Both the position numbers and the translations under genes were made by a program. The notes under the pieces are model-generated. The model ran no database searches. It was not told the DNA's origin and saw only the letters and a list, made by a program, of their open reading frames with translations. 35,029 bases of DNA, taken from Acetobacteraceae bacterium (GTDB lineage: Bacteria > Pseudomonadota > Alphaproteobacteria > Acetobacterales > Acetobacteraceae). Location of the stretch: the NCBI GenBank assembly GCA_025356735.1, contig JANXRT010000349.1, positions 1-35,029 of the forward strand, given 5' to 3'. This document shows, piece after piece, positions 15,790-22,085 of the stretch; the first letter of the stretch is position 1, and every line of letters starts with the position of its first letter.

Positions 15790-16107
15790 GGTCCAGGCTT
15801 CCGGGCAGCTCGCGGCGGGCGCCGCCATCAGGGCAGCAAGCCTTATCAAGCCTGTTGGCGGCGTGCAAACCTGTGGCAACGCTGGCGCCAGACCATCATG
15901 ACTTCAGACAGATGATGTCGTCATGGTCTAGCTTGTTGTTTTCTCGCGTGATTCAGAGCTTCGGTGATTACGCCTGCAGTCGTCACGCTCCGATTGCTCA
16001 TCCCCATTGGGGCATTTCACTTCATCCACAGCCAAATTCAATAAATCGCTAATTACTGCAATGTGTTAGGAAGATAGTTTACGACTTGCTAAGAGCACGG
16101 CAGCCGG
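15790..16107. other. 318-bp gap without a gene, partly AT-rich
   Basis: I see no credible coding sequence here; the plus-strand ORF at 15528-16052 is mostly the shadow of DUF1489. The part from about 15930 to 16090 is clearly richer in A+T than the surrounding genes. The gap holds the palindrome at 15891-15928, a short perfect palindrome CCCCATTGGGG near 16002, and one sequence (TCATCCACA, near 16021) one base away from a DnaA box. It is the likely 5' regulatory region of DUF1489. I could not assign a promoter. Confidence 0.6.
15891..15928. promoter_or_regulatory. imperfect palindrome upstream of DUF1489
   Basis: GACCATCATGAC and GTCGTCATGGTC are 12-base inverted arms with one mismatch and one G-U-type pair, separated by 14 bases. 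On the plus strand tagcttgttgtttt follows, giving a terminator-like look, but no plus-strand gene ends here. It could be an operator or a 5'-UTR stem-loop of DUF1489, whose start is about 100 bases away. Confidence 0.35.
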
Positions 16108-16824
16108 TTAGCCCACAGAGTTGTCCACAGCAACCGACTCCAACTCCAGCCGCTCGGCCAGCAGCCGCATCAACTCCCTGCGTGGCGTTCCAGGCTGGAT
16201 TTTCTGCCTGATGACGATATGGATCGTGCCCGGAAGTTTTCGAAAGGCCCGTCGTCCCCAGCATCTGCCGGAGTCTGTCGCCACGGGGATGACGCCAAGC
16301 CGGGTGCGGGCGGCCAGTGCGGCGATGCCCGGCTGCAGCGCCAGCGGGGCACCAGGATCGGCCCGGGTGCCTTCGGGAAAGATTACGATCTGGCGGCCTT
16401 CGGCTGCCGCCCGTTCTCCCCCGGCCATCAGGTCGCGCATCGTCTGGGCACCGAGCGAGCGATCGATCAGGATGGTGCCGGAATCCTTCAGCATGCCGCC
16501 GAACAGCGGTATCCGCATCAGTTCCAGCTTGGCGACGTAGCAGCAGGACGGCACCAGGGTCAGCCAGACCAGCGTGTCGAAGGTGGATTGGTGGCGCGAG
16601 GCGATCAGCGCGGCACCCTCGGTGGGCAGGTTCTCGGCGCCGGCGATGGCGATTCGGATACCACAGATCGGCCCCAGCCCGGCCAGCACCACCCGCGCCC
16701 AGAGCATTGCGAACCGTAGCGTGAGCGAGGGCGTCAACATCCGGATCAAGGCGCCGGGAAACACCATCACGAAGGTGACACCGAAAAACCACAGGTTGAA
16801 CAACGCCGAGCGTAGCAGGATCAT
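16108..16824 (-). CDS. plsC: 1-acyl-sn-glycerol-3-phosphate acyltransferase (PlsC family)
   Basis: Membrane acyltransferase expected to add the second acyl chain to lysophosphatidic acid in phospholipid synthesis. The protein is 238 aa with a hydrophobic N-terminal stretch (about residues 5-60). The catalytic HX4D motif is in IASRHQSTFDTLVW (about 92-105), the FPEGTR substrate motif lies in IVIFPEGTRAD (about 165), and a GVIPVATDSG stretch follows. The ATG overlaps the stop of the ydcF-like gene (ATGA), so it is the last gene of the ftsE-ftsX-ydcF-plsC run. Some genomes carry several PlsC paralogues, so whether this is the main enzyme is not known. Confidence 0.9.
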   Translation of the reverse strand: MILLRSALFNLWFFGVTFVMVFPGALIRMLTPSLTLRFAMLWARVVLAGLGPICGIRIAIAGAENLPTEGAALIASRHQSTFDTLVWLTLVPSCCYVAKLELMRIPLFGGMLKDSGTILIDRSLGAQTMRDLMAGGERAAAEGRQIVIFPEGTRADPGAPLALQPGIAALAARTRLGVIPVATDSGRCWGRRAFRKLPGTIHIVIRQKIQPGTPRRELMRLLAERLELESVAVDNSVG

Positions 16825-17444
16825 GGTCGCGCGCTCCGGCGTTCCGGGACAATGTCGGACAGGCCGATCACCGCCGCCAGGTATTTGGTGAATTCGTTGG
16901 CAAGCAGGTATAGCCGCCGCCAGCCATCATATCCGGGCGGATCGACGGCAACCGGGATCAGCCTGACGCCCGGCAGCACGCGGGCGAGTTCGATCATGGC
17001 GCGCGGCATGTGATAGGCGGCGGTGACGACCAGCAGCGAGCGGATGTTTTCCCGCGCCACCCAGCCGGCCGCTTCGATCGCGTTGCCATGGGTGGACAAC
17101 GCGCGCCGGCCCAGGGTGACGCGGCCGGCGAGCGGCGCCGGATCGACGCCGGCGCGGACCGCCAGCCCGCCCAGCTCGGCCCCGCCGCCGATGCCCGACA
17201 GCAGCAGCCGCCCGGCGCGGCCGGCGGCCAGCATCCGCAGCCCGGTCTCGACCCGATCGGCGCCGCCGGTCAGCACCATGATGCCGTCGGCCGAGAGGCT
17301 GGGAGACGCCACCGCCTCGACCCGCCGGTCGAACCAAACGAGTCCGAGAAGCCATGCCACCAGAAGGCCAGCGAGCGCCAGCAGCCAGTGCCGGCGTTCC
17401 ATCCGGCGCCGGCGCGGCCGTTCGATGATGCTCGCATCCGTCAT
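16821..17444 (-). CDS. YdcF family (DUF218) membrane-anchored protein
   Basis: A 207-aa DUF218/YdcF-like protein with a basic N-terminus (RPRRRRMERR), a single membrane helix (about residues 20-40) and a globular domain probably in the periplasm. Family motifs are DGIMVLTGGADRVETGLRML (about 53-72), GRLLLSGIGGG, STHGNAIEAAGW (about 117-128) and LLVVTAAYHMPRAMIEL (about 136-152). The family includes SanA and ElyC, linked to envelope integrity, but the biochemical activity is unsettled. It overlaps ftsX by four bases (ATGA), and plsC overlaps it in the same way. The link to cell-envelope work is suggested by these neighbours. Confidence 0.88.
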   Translation of the reverse strand: MTDASIIERPRRRRMERRHWLLALAGLLVAWLLGLVWFDRRVEAVASPSLSADGIMVLTGGADRVETGLRMLAAGRAGRLLLSGIGGGAELGGLAVRAGVDPAPLAGRVTLGRRALSTHGNAIEAAGWVARENIRSLLVVTAAYHMPRAMIELARVLPGVRLIPVAVDPPGYDGWRRLYLLANEFTKYLAAVIGLSDIVPERRSARP

Positions 17445-18454
17445 GGCAGCCGCCGCAGCCAGCTCCGCACCGTCGCCTGGGCGGTGACGAAGCCGATCGC
17501 GCCGGCGGCGACCGGCAGGGCGGGCAAGCCGAACCAGAGCAGGGCCGGCAGCTGCGGGAACCCGGCGGAGGCGGCCTCAGCGCCCCCTGAAACGAACGGC
17601 GCCCCCAGCTGCGCTAGGCCAAGCAGCACCGGCAGTGCGGCGGTTGCGCCAAGCAGTCCTCCGATCGCCGCCAACCGCGTGGTTCGGCGGGTGAATCGGC
17701 CAGCGATGTAGCCGTCGGTGGCGCCAAGCCCGTGCACGATCTCGATCGCCTGGCGGCGTTGCACCAGGCCGGCACGGGTCGCCGCCGCGACGACCGCGGC
17801 AGCGACGCCCGCCACGACCACCAGCACGCCGCCGGCGCAGGCTTGCAGGCTGCGCGCCAGCGTCGCCAGCCGGCCGATCCAGACCTGGTGGCTTTCGACC
17901 AGCGTTCGCGGCACCGCGGCGGCAAGCTGGCGTTCGAGTTCGTCCAGCTTCGGCGGCGTTGCGCCGAGCCGGACCTGGACCACGCCGGGCAGCGGCAAGG
18001 TGAGGCGCTCCAGTCCGTTGTTTGGCCCGGCGCCGATCCATGGCGCCAGCAGCTCGTTCAGCTCGTCATCCGACAGCGCCCGTGCCGAGACGACCCCGGG
18101 TGTGCGCGCCAGCATCGCGACCACCCGGTCGCGCCGCGTCTCGCCGCGCGCCGAGCCTGGTTCCATGGCGAGGCCCGGATCCGGCACCTGAACCGTCAGC
18201 GTGGAGGCTGCGCCATCTTGCCAGTGACGTGCCAACGATGCGGCGACGAAGAACCCGGCCAGGCCCAGCGCCGCCAGGAAGGCCATCGCCGCGACCAGCG
18301 CCGGCAGCATCCGGTCGTCTAGCGCGCGGCGCAGGCCAAGCTCGTCGAACCCGGCCGGCCGCAGGTTTTTTCTGCGTCGCAGCTTGTTGGCGCCCGGCTT
18401 GTTAGGACTCGGCTTGTTAGGACTCGGCTTGTTGGGGGCAATCGCCTGGGCCAT
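17441..18454 (-). CDS. ftsX: cell division protein FtsX, ABC transporter permease
   Basis: Membrane half of the FtsEX complex, which in studied bacteria activates peptidoglycan hydrolysis at the septum through an extracytoplasmic partner such as EnvC. The 337-aa protein has a cytoplasmic N-terminus, a first helix (about residues 50-75), a periplasmic domain with QVPDPGLAMEPG and VVQVRLGATPPKLDELE, and three further helices (about 205-230, 255-285 and 300-325). QRRQAIEIVHGLGATDGYIAGRF is the conserved FtsX coupling region. The N-terminus is unusual in starting with a PNKPS tandem repeat. It begins 3 bp after ftsE. Confidence 0.9.
   Translation of the reverse strand: MAQAIAPNKPSPNKPSPNKPGANKLRRRKNLRPAGFDELGLRRALDDRMLPALVAAMAFLAALGLAGFFVAASLARHWQDGAASTLTVQVPDPGLAMEPGSARGETRRDRVVAMLARTPGVVSARALSDDELNELLAPWIGAGPNNGLERLTLPLPGVVQVRLGATPPKLDELERQLAAAVPRTLVESHQVWIGRLATLARSLQACAGGVLVVVAGVAAAVVAAATRAGLVQRRQAIEIVHGLGATDGYIAGRFTRRTTRLAAIGGLLGATAALPVLLGLAQLGAPFVSGGAEAASAGFPQLPALLWFGLPALPVAAGAIGFVTAQATVRSWLRRLP
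18381..18440 (-). repeat. 15-bp tandem repeat inside the ftsX 5' end
   Basis: Four tandem 15-bp units occupy 18381-18440. The two middle units are identical (GGCTTGTTAGGACTC) and the outer two are diverged (AGCTTGTTGGCGCCC and GGCTTGTTGGGGGCA). Because 15 is a multiple of 3, they encode PNKPS-type pentapeptides near the FtsX N-terminus and copy-number change would keep the frame. Confidence 0.9.
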
Positions 18455-18457
18455 CGG

Positions 18458-19180
18458 TTAGTTTCGCCTCGCCGACAGCAGCCGGCCCTGGTCGAGCCGC
18501 AGCGCGGGCGCCGGATGGCGCGCCACCAGCGCGTCGTTGTGGGTCGCGATCACCACTGTGGTGCCGAGCCGGTTAAGCTCCTTGAGCAGCCGCATCAACC
18601 GCTCCGCCTGGCCGTCGTCGAGGTTGCCGGTGGGCTCGTCGGCGAGCAGCAGCGCCGGGCGCGCGACTACCGCGCGGGCGATCGCGACGCGCTGCTGCTC
18701 ACCGCCGGAAAGCTCATGCGGCCGCGCGTCGGTGCGCCCATCCAGGCCGACCCACGCCAGCAGCTCCATCACATCGACTGTCAGCGCGCCCTCGGGCCTG
18801 CCGGCCAGGCGCAGCGGCAGCGCCACGTTGTCGAACGCCGACAGATGGCCGAGCAGCCGGAAATCCTGGAACACGACGCCAATGCGCCGGCGCAGGCGGG
18901 GCAGTGCCGTGCGGTTCAGCGTCGAGATATCGGCGCCGAGGATGGTCAGCCGGCCGGCGGTCGGGCGCACCGCAAGATACAGCAGCCGCAGCACGCTGGT
19001 CTTGCCGGCGCCGGACGGGCCGAGCAGCCAGCGGAACTCGCCGTCGGGCAGGAAGAAGTTCAGGTTGCGCAGGATTTCGCGCGTGTCCGAACGGCGGCGG
19101 CCGGCCTCGTCAGGCACGGTGCCGGCTTGCATGGCCGCACTTCGTGGATAGCTGAGACCGACGCCCTCAAAACGGATCAC
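18458..19180 (-). CDS. ftsE: cell division protein FtsE, ABC transporter ATPase
   Basis: Cytoplasmic ATPase of the FtsEX divisome complex, 240 aa. Visible motifs are Walker A LLGPSGAGKTS (about residues 53-63), Q-loop VVFQDFRLLGHLSAFDN (about 103-119), ABC signature LSGGEQQRVAIARA (about 157-170), Walker B LLLADEPTGNLDD (about 177-189) and the H-loop ATHND (about 213). Compared with usual FtsE there is an insertion of roughly 15 residues after the first strand (about 15-33, MQAGTVPDEAGRRRSD). The start is GTG with a strong GGAGGGAGGAAG site. It is first in the ftsE-ftsX-ydcF-plsC run and divergent from the zinc-ribbon gene. Confidence 0.93.
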   Translation of the reverse strand: MIRFEGVGLSYPRSAAMQAGTVPDEAGRRRSDTREILRNLNFFLPDGEFRWLLGPSGAGKTSVLRLLYLAVRPTAGRLTILGADISTLNRTALPRLRRRIGVVFQDFRLLGHLSAFDNVALPLRLAGRPEGALTVDVMELLAWVGLDGRTDARPHELSGGEQQRVAIARAVVARPALLLADEPTGNLDDGQAERLMRLLKELNRLGTTVVIATHNDALVARHPAPALRLDQGRLLSARRN

Positions 19181-19316
19181 CTTCCTCCCTCCATCAGCCC
19201 ATGCCGGCTTGGATCACAATACCGGCATCCGCGCCATTGCCCGCAGCCCCGCCGTGCCGCTAGAACCGTTTCATCCTGGTCACGTGTATTTCGGGCCGGC
19301 GGAGTTCCCTGGTTCC

Positions 19317-19703
19317 ATGCGCCTTGTCTGCCCGTCCTGCGCCGCGACCTACGATGTCGCCTGCGACATCCTGCCACAATCCGGGCAGGTGCGGTGTGCC
19401 CGATGCGGCACCGAATGGCAGATCGAGCATCAGGCGGCGCCGGCACCGCCTGAGCCTGCTTCTGAGCCGCCGGAAATGGTGCCTCCGGCGCCGGTCTGGC
19501 CGGAGGTGCTGGCCTCTGCCCCATTGCCGACCAGCCCGGCTTCGGTCGAACCGGCTTTGCAGAAGAACCGGAATGTCGCCGCGGCCTGGGCGCTCAGCCT
19601 GCTTGTGCTGGTCATGCTGGCCGTCGCCGTCTTTGTCTTCCGGGGTGACATCCAACGCACCTGGCCACCCAGCACGCGTCTTTTTTCCTTGTTCGGCTGG
19701 TGA
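19317..19703 (+). CDS. zinc-ribbon (MJ0042-type) single-pass membrane protein
   Basis: A 128-aa protein. Residues 1-37 form a MJ0042-type zinc ribbon, MRLVCPSCAATYDV to VRCARCGTEWQ, with two CxxC knuckles. A Pro/Glu/Ala-rich linker follows (about 40-90), then one membrane helix (about 94-116, WALSLLVLVMLAVAVFVF) and a short C-terminal tail. The track start at 19209 precedes the conserved MRLVCPSC start, so ATG 19317 is chosen; GGAG lies about 12 bases upstream. Genes of this type often sit beside ftsE in alphaproteobacteria. Its role is unknown; a regulatory or assembly function is only a guess. Confidence 0.85.
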   Translation: MRLVCPSCAATYDVACDILPQSGQVRCARCGTEWQIEHQAAPAPPEPASEPPEMVPPAPVWPEVLASAPLPTSPASVEPALQKNRNVAAAWALSLLVLVMLAVAVFVFRGDIQRTWPPSTRLFSLFGW

Positions 19704-19714
19704 CCCGCACGCCC

Positions 19715-20974
19715 TTATCCGACGGTCAGTTTCAGGATCAGCGCCTCGTAGGCGGCGACGTACGCGTCCATCGCCAAATGCCGCTCGGCATGGCGCCGGG
19801 CGCCGACGCGAAGCCGGGTCGCGAGCGCCCCGTCCTCCAGCACCTCCAGCACGCGGCGGGCCAGGGCCGCCGGATCAAAGAACGAGGTCAACAGGCCATT
19901 GGCGCGGTGGCGGATGAATTCGCGCACCGGCTGGGTGTCGGAGCCAATCACCACGCAGCCGCAGGCCAGCGCCTCGCGCAGCGACCATGAGGCAACGAAC
20001 GGATAGGTCAAATAGATATGCGCGTCGGAGCGGGCGAGCAGGCCGAGATAGGTGCCGTAATCCACCCGTCCGGGAAAGACTACCCGATGCGGATCGATCC
20101 CGTCCGCCAGCTCCGCCAGCATCGTCTCGCGCCAGGTGCCCCATGGCGGCGCCGCGCCGTAGCTGACGCCGTCGCCGCCGACGATGACCACGCGCAGGTC
20201 GCGACGCTCGGCCAGCAGGCGCGGCAACGCGCGCATCAGCAGGTGAAAGCCCCGGTATGGCTCCAGGTCACGGGCGACATAGGTCACCAGCTTTTGGTCC
20301 GGTGCGATGATCGCATTTCCGACGTTGAACGGCCGGTGCCCGGCGGGCGACCGGGCGGTGATGCGTCCCGGCGATCTTGGCGCGCAGGTTACGAGATCGA
20401 CCCCCTCTGGCAGCAGGGAGATGTGGGCGTGTGCCCAGGCCGGATACGTGGAAAGCTGCCACCGTGTCGGCGTCTGGCCGTGGATGCGCGGGTTGCGCAC
20501 GGACAGGTCGAGCGCCAGGTGGTTGATCGCGTTCTTGGCACGGATGCGCGGAAATTCCGCGGGCGCGATCGGGAACTCGGCGTCGAAGCCGACATCGATG
20601 CCCTCGGTCTGGTAGAAGAACTCGAAGTAGCCGAGCATCGGCACGCCCGGCCAGACGTCGGCCAGGTTGAGCAGTTCGCCCCAGCCGTGATGGCCGATGA
20701 TGATGTCGGGCTCGAAGCCCAGCCCCTTCAGGTTGGCCGCCGCCATGGCCACGACATCGGCGCGGCGTAACGCGGCATCGAGCTCCTGCGCGCCGGGATG
20801 GGCATCGGCGTTGGCGGGCGCCGGCTTGCGGTAGGGCAGCTTTCGCACGCCGGGAATGTGGTTCGGGTTGGGCTCGGTGATGAAGACGATCTCGTGGCGC
20901 TTCGACTTCGCCAGGTGGCGAACGAAATGGAGGAACTGGCCGGGGAAGTTCTGGTGGACGAAGAGGTACCTCAA
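19715..20974 (-). CDS. glycosyltransferase, GT4 family
   Basis: A 419-aa GT-B-fold glycosyltransferase with the Glyco_trans_4_3 type N-terminal domain (RYLFVHQNFPGQFLHF at the start; IIIGHHGWGELLNL about residue 100) and a C-terminal nucleotide-sugar domain (VVIVGGDGVSYG about 275, LARSDAHIYLTYPF about 335, EALACGCVVIGSDT about 355). It probably adds a sugar in surface polysaccharide or glycoprotein assembly; donor and acceptor are unknown. The track ORF (to 21223) reads through repeat copy D and into the opposite end of the next gene. The family start matches a TTG at 20974, only about ten bases past the repeat, with no ATG or clear ribosome-binding site. It is convergent with the zinc-ribbon gene, 11 bp apart. 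Confidence 0.87.
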   Translation of the reverse strand: MRYLFVHQNFPGQFLHFVRHLAKSKRHEIVFITEPNPNHIPGVRKLPYRKPAPANADAHPGAQELDAALRRADVVAMAAANLKGLGFEPDIIIGHHGWGELLNLADVWPGVPMLGYFEFFYQTEGIDVGFDAEFPIAPAEFPRIRAKNAINHLALDLSVRNPRIHGQTPTRWQLSTYPAWAHAHISLLPEGVDLVTCAPRSPGRITARSPAGHRPFNVGNAIIAPDQKLVTYVARDLEPYRGFHLLMRALPRLLAERRDLRVVIVGGDGVSYGAAPPWGTWRETMLAELADGIDPHRVVFPGRVDYGTYLGLLARSDAHIYLTYPFVASWSLREALACGCVVIGSDTQPVREFIRHRANGLLTSFFDPAALARRVLEVLEDGALATRLRVGARRHAERHLAMDAYVAAYEALILKLTVG

Positions 20975-20984
20975 AGCCAAAGCC

Positions 20985-21064
20985 AAGCAAGGATGGGGCT
21001 CTGCCCCAAACCCCGCCCCACCTGCAAGCATTGGGGTAGCGCCCCGGGGCGCCTCACTTAGGGG
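20985..21064 (+). repeat. dispersed intergenic repeat, copy D (truncated, with a small insertion)
   Basis: The segment ggggctctgccccaaaccccgcc, then ccacctgcaagcatt (not in other copies), then ggggtagcgccccggggcgcc and tcacttagggg, corresponds to the left part and centre of copy A in the same orientation. The right part is lost. The stop codon of the ChW-like gene (TCA at 21054-21056 on the plus strand) lies inside it, and the GT4 gene starts just beyond its other end. Confidence 0.75.
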
Positions 21065-22010
21065 TGGCGCCCTTGGCTTTCCTTGGCACCAGCCAAGCAG
21101 GCCCCCGCGGCAGCAGCACGATCCGGAACGCCTCCAGCGGCGCCAGGCTTTCGCACTCGCATGCCTCATCCGCACCCACCGGTCCGGCGCGGCTGCCATC
21201 GACGAAGCTGGCGCTGCAGGCAAGTTCGTAGCGCGCAGCGAGATCGCCTTTCAGCCGCAGCCGGAGGCCGAGCAGCGGCAGCGCCATCCCGCGTGAGCCG
21301 CAGAACTGCCCGCCCGCAATCCACGGGCTATTCCAGCCGCGGCCCAGCACCGCCTGGTATTCGATGCCCTGCGTGCCGAGCGGCGCCGGCGGGATAATGG
21401 AAAAACCCTCGATCCAATGGCCGCTGCCGGCAACGCCGAGCCATTCGCCCAGCCGCACGCCGACATCGCCGGTTGCCTGCACGTGAGCTATTACCTCCGC
21501 GTCGGTCGGAACCAACGAGACGGCTGCCGTCTGCGGGCGGTCCGGCCCGAGCCGAAGCACCTGCAGCCGTGGCGCGTTGTCCGCGGTCTGGCCCGGCGCC
21601 TGATAGATGGTGACCAGGATCTGCGCCGGCCCCTCGGCGACACGGATCAGCGCCGCGGCACCGGCGCCGGTAAGCCAGCCGTCGTCGCTCAGGGTGCGGA
21701 TGCGTATGGCGTCGGAGGGCACACCGGGCGGCAGCGACAGCCGCACTGCTGGCAGCCCGTTGCCCGGTTCCGCGGCCACCGGCGAGCCCGGCGCGTGGAA
21801 CACGCAGAAGGTGCCGGCGTCCAGCGACATCAGATGGCCTGACACCCGCAACTCGGCGACAAGGCCCGGCGCCTGCCTGGGTTTGGCGCCGTTGTCGGGC
21901 GCCGTGAGTTTAGCCACCGGCTGGGGCATCCCAAGGTCGGGCGCGCATGGCACCACCGGCTGTGGAACACTTGCCTTCCTCACGGCTGCCGGCTTGCGCG
22001 CGTCGTGCAT
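21054..22010 (-). CDS. hypothetical beta-rich protein with ChW-like repeat features
   Basis: A 318-aa protein (shorter if it starts downstream) with no catalytic motif that I recognise. Residues about 45-100 and 120-165 look like short beta-rich modules. The region about 205-265, IEYQAVLGRGWNSPWIAGGQFCGSRG then LPLLGLRLRLKG, has the pattern of clostridial hydrophobic-with-conserved-W (ChW) repeats: a GW step, a GxxxGxxG turn and an amphipathic final strand. This resemblance is by eye. There is no signal peptide. It sits between two glycosyltransferase genes, so a role in glycan binding or assembly is plausible. The start is doubtful: ATG 22010 has no ribosome-binding site, while GTG 21983 lies in a GTGA overlap with a short upstream ORF that has a strong one. 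Confidence 0.7.
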   Translation of the reverse strand: MHDARKPAAVRKASVPQPVVPCAPDLGMPQPVAKLTAPDNGAKPRQAPGLVAELRVSGHLMSLDAGTFCVFHAPGSPVAAEPGNGLPAVRLSLPPGVPSDAIRIRTLSDDGWLTGAGAAALIRVAEGPAQILVTIYQAPGQTADNAPRLQVLRLGPDRPQTAAVSLVPTDAEVIAHVQATGDVGVRLGEWLGVAGSGHWIEGFSIIPPAPLGTQGIEYQAVLGRGWNSPWIAGGQFCGSRGMALPLLGLRLRLKGDLAARYELACSASFVDGSRAGPVGADEACECESLAPLEAFRIVLLPRGPAWLVPRKAKGATPK

Positions 22011-22024
22011 TGGGTATCGAGCAT
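21980..22024 (-). CDS. possible 14-codon leader ORF before the ChW-like gene
   Basis: ATG 22022-22024 follows AGGAGAAACG, the best ribosome-binding site in this cluster. It opens a 14-residue frame, MLDTQCTTRASRQP, that ends at a TGA overlapping a GTG codon of the main ORF (GTGA). It may be a leader peptide for coupled translation, or a sign of a frameshift in the assembly or gene. The length alone gives no proof of translation. Confidence 0.3.
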   Translation of the reverse strand: MLDTQCTTRASRQP

Positions 22025-22085
22025 CGTTTCTCCTGTGATCCTCTGATATCGAAATTACATGATCTACCGGTAAATGCCGGCGGGA

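Noticed and set aside
16015-16130. Possible replication origin from two near-consensus DnaA boxes (TCATCCACA and TTGTCCACA)
   Set aside because: Each differs from TTATNCACA, one of them is inside the plsC coding sequence, and there is no cluster of boxes and no typical origin-flanking gene.
16079-16852. 257-aa minus-strand ORF overlapping plsC
   Set aside because: It is another frame of plsC; only the 16108-16824 frame has the HX4D and FPEGTR motifs.
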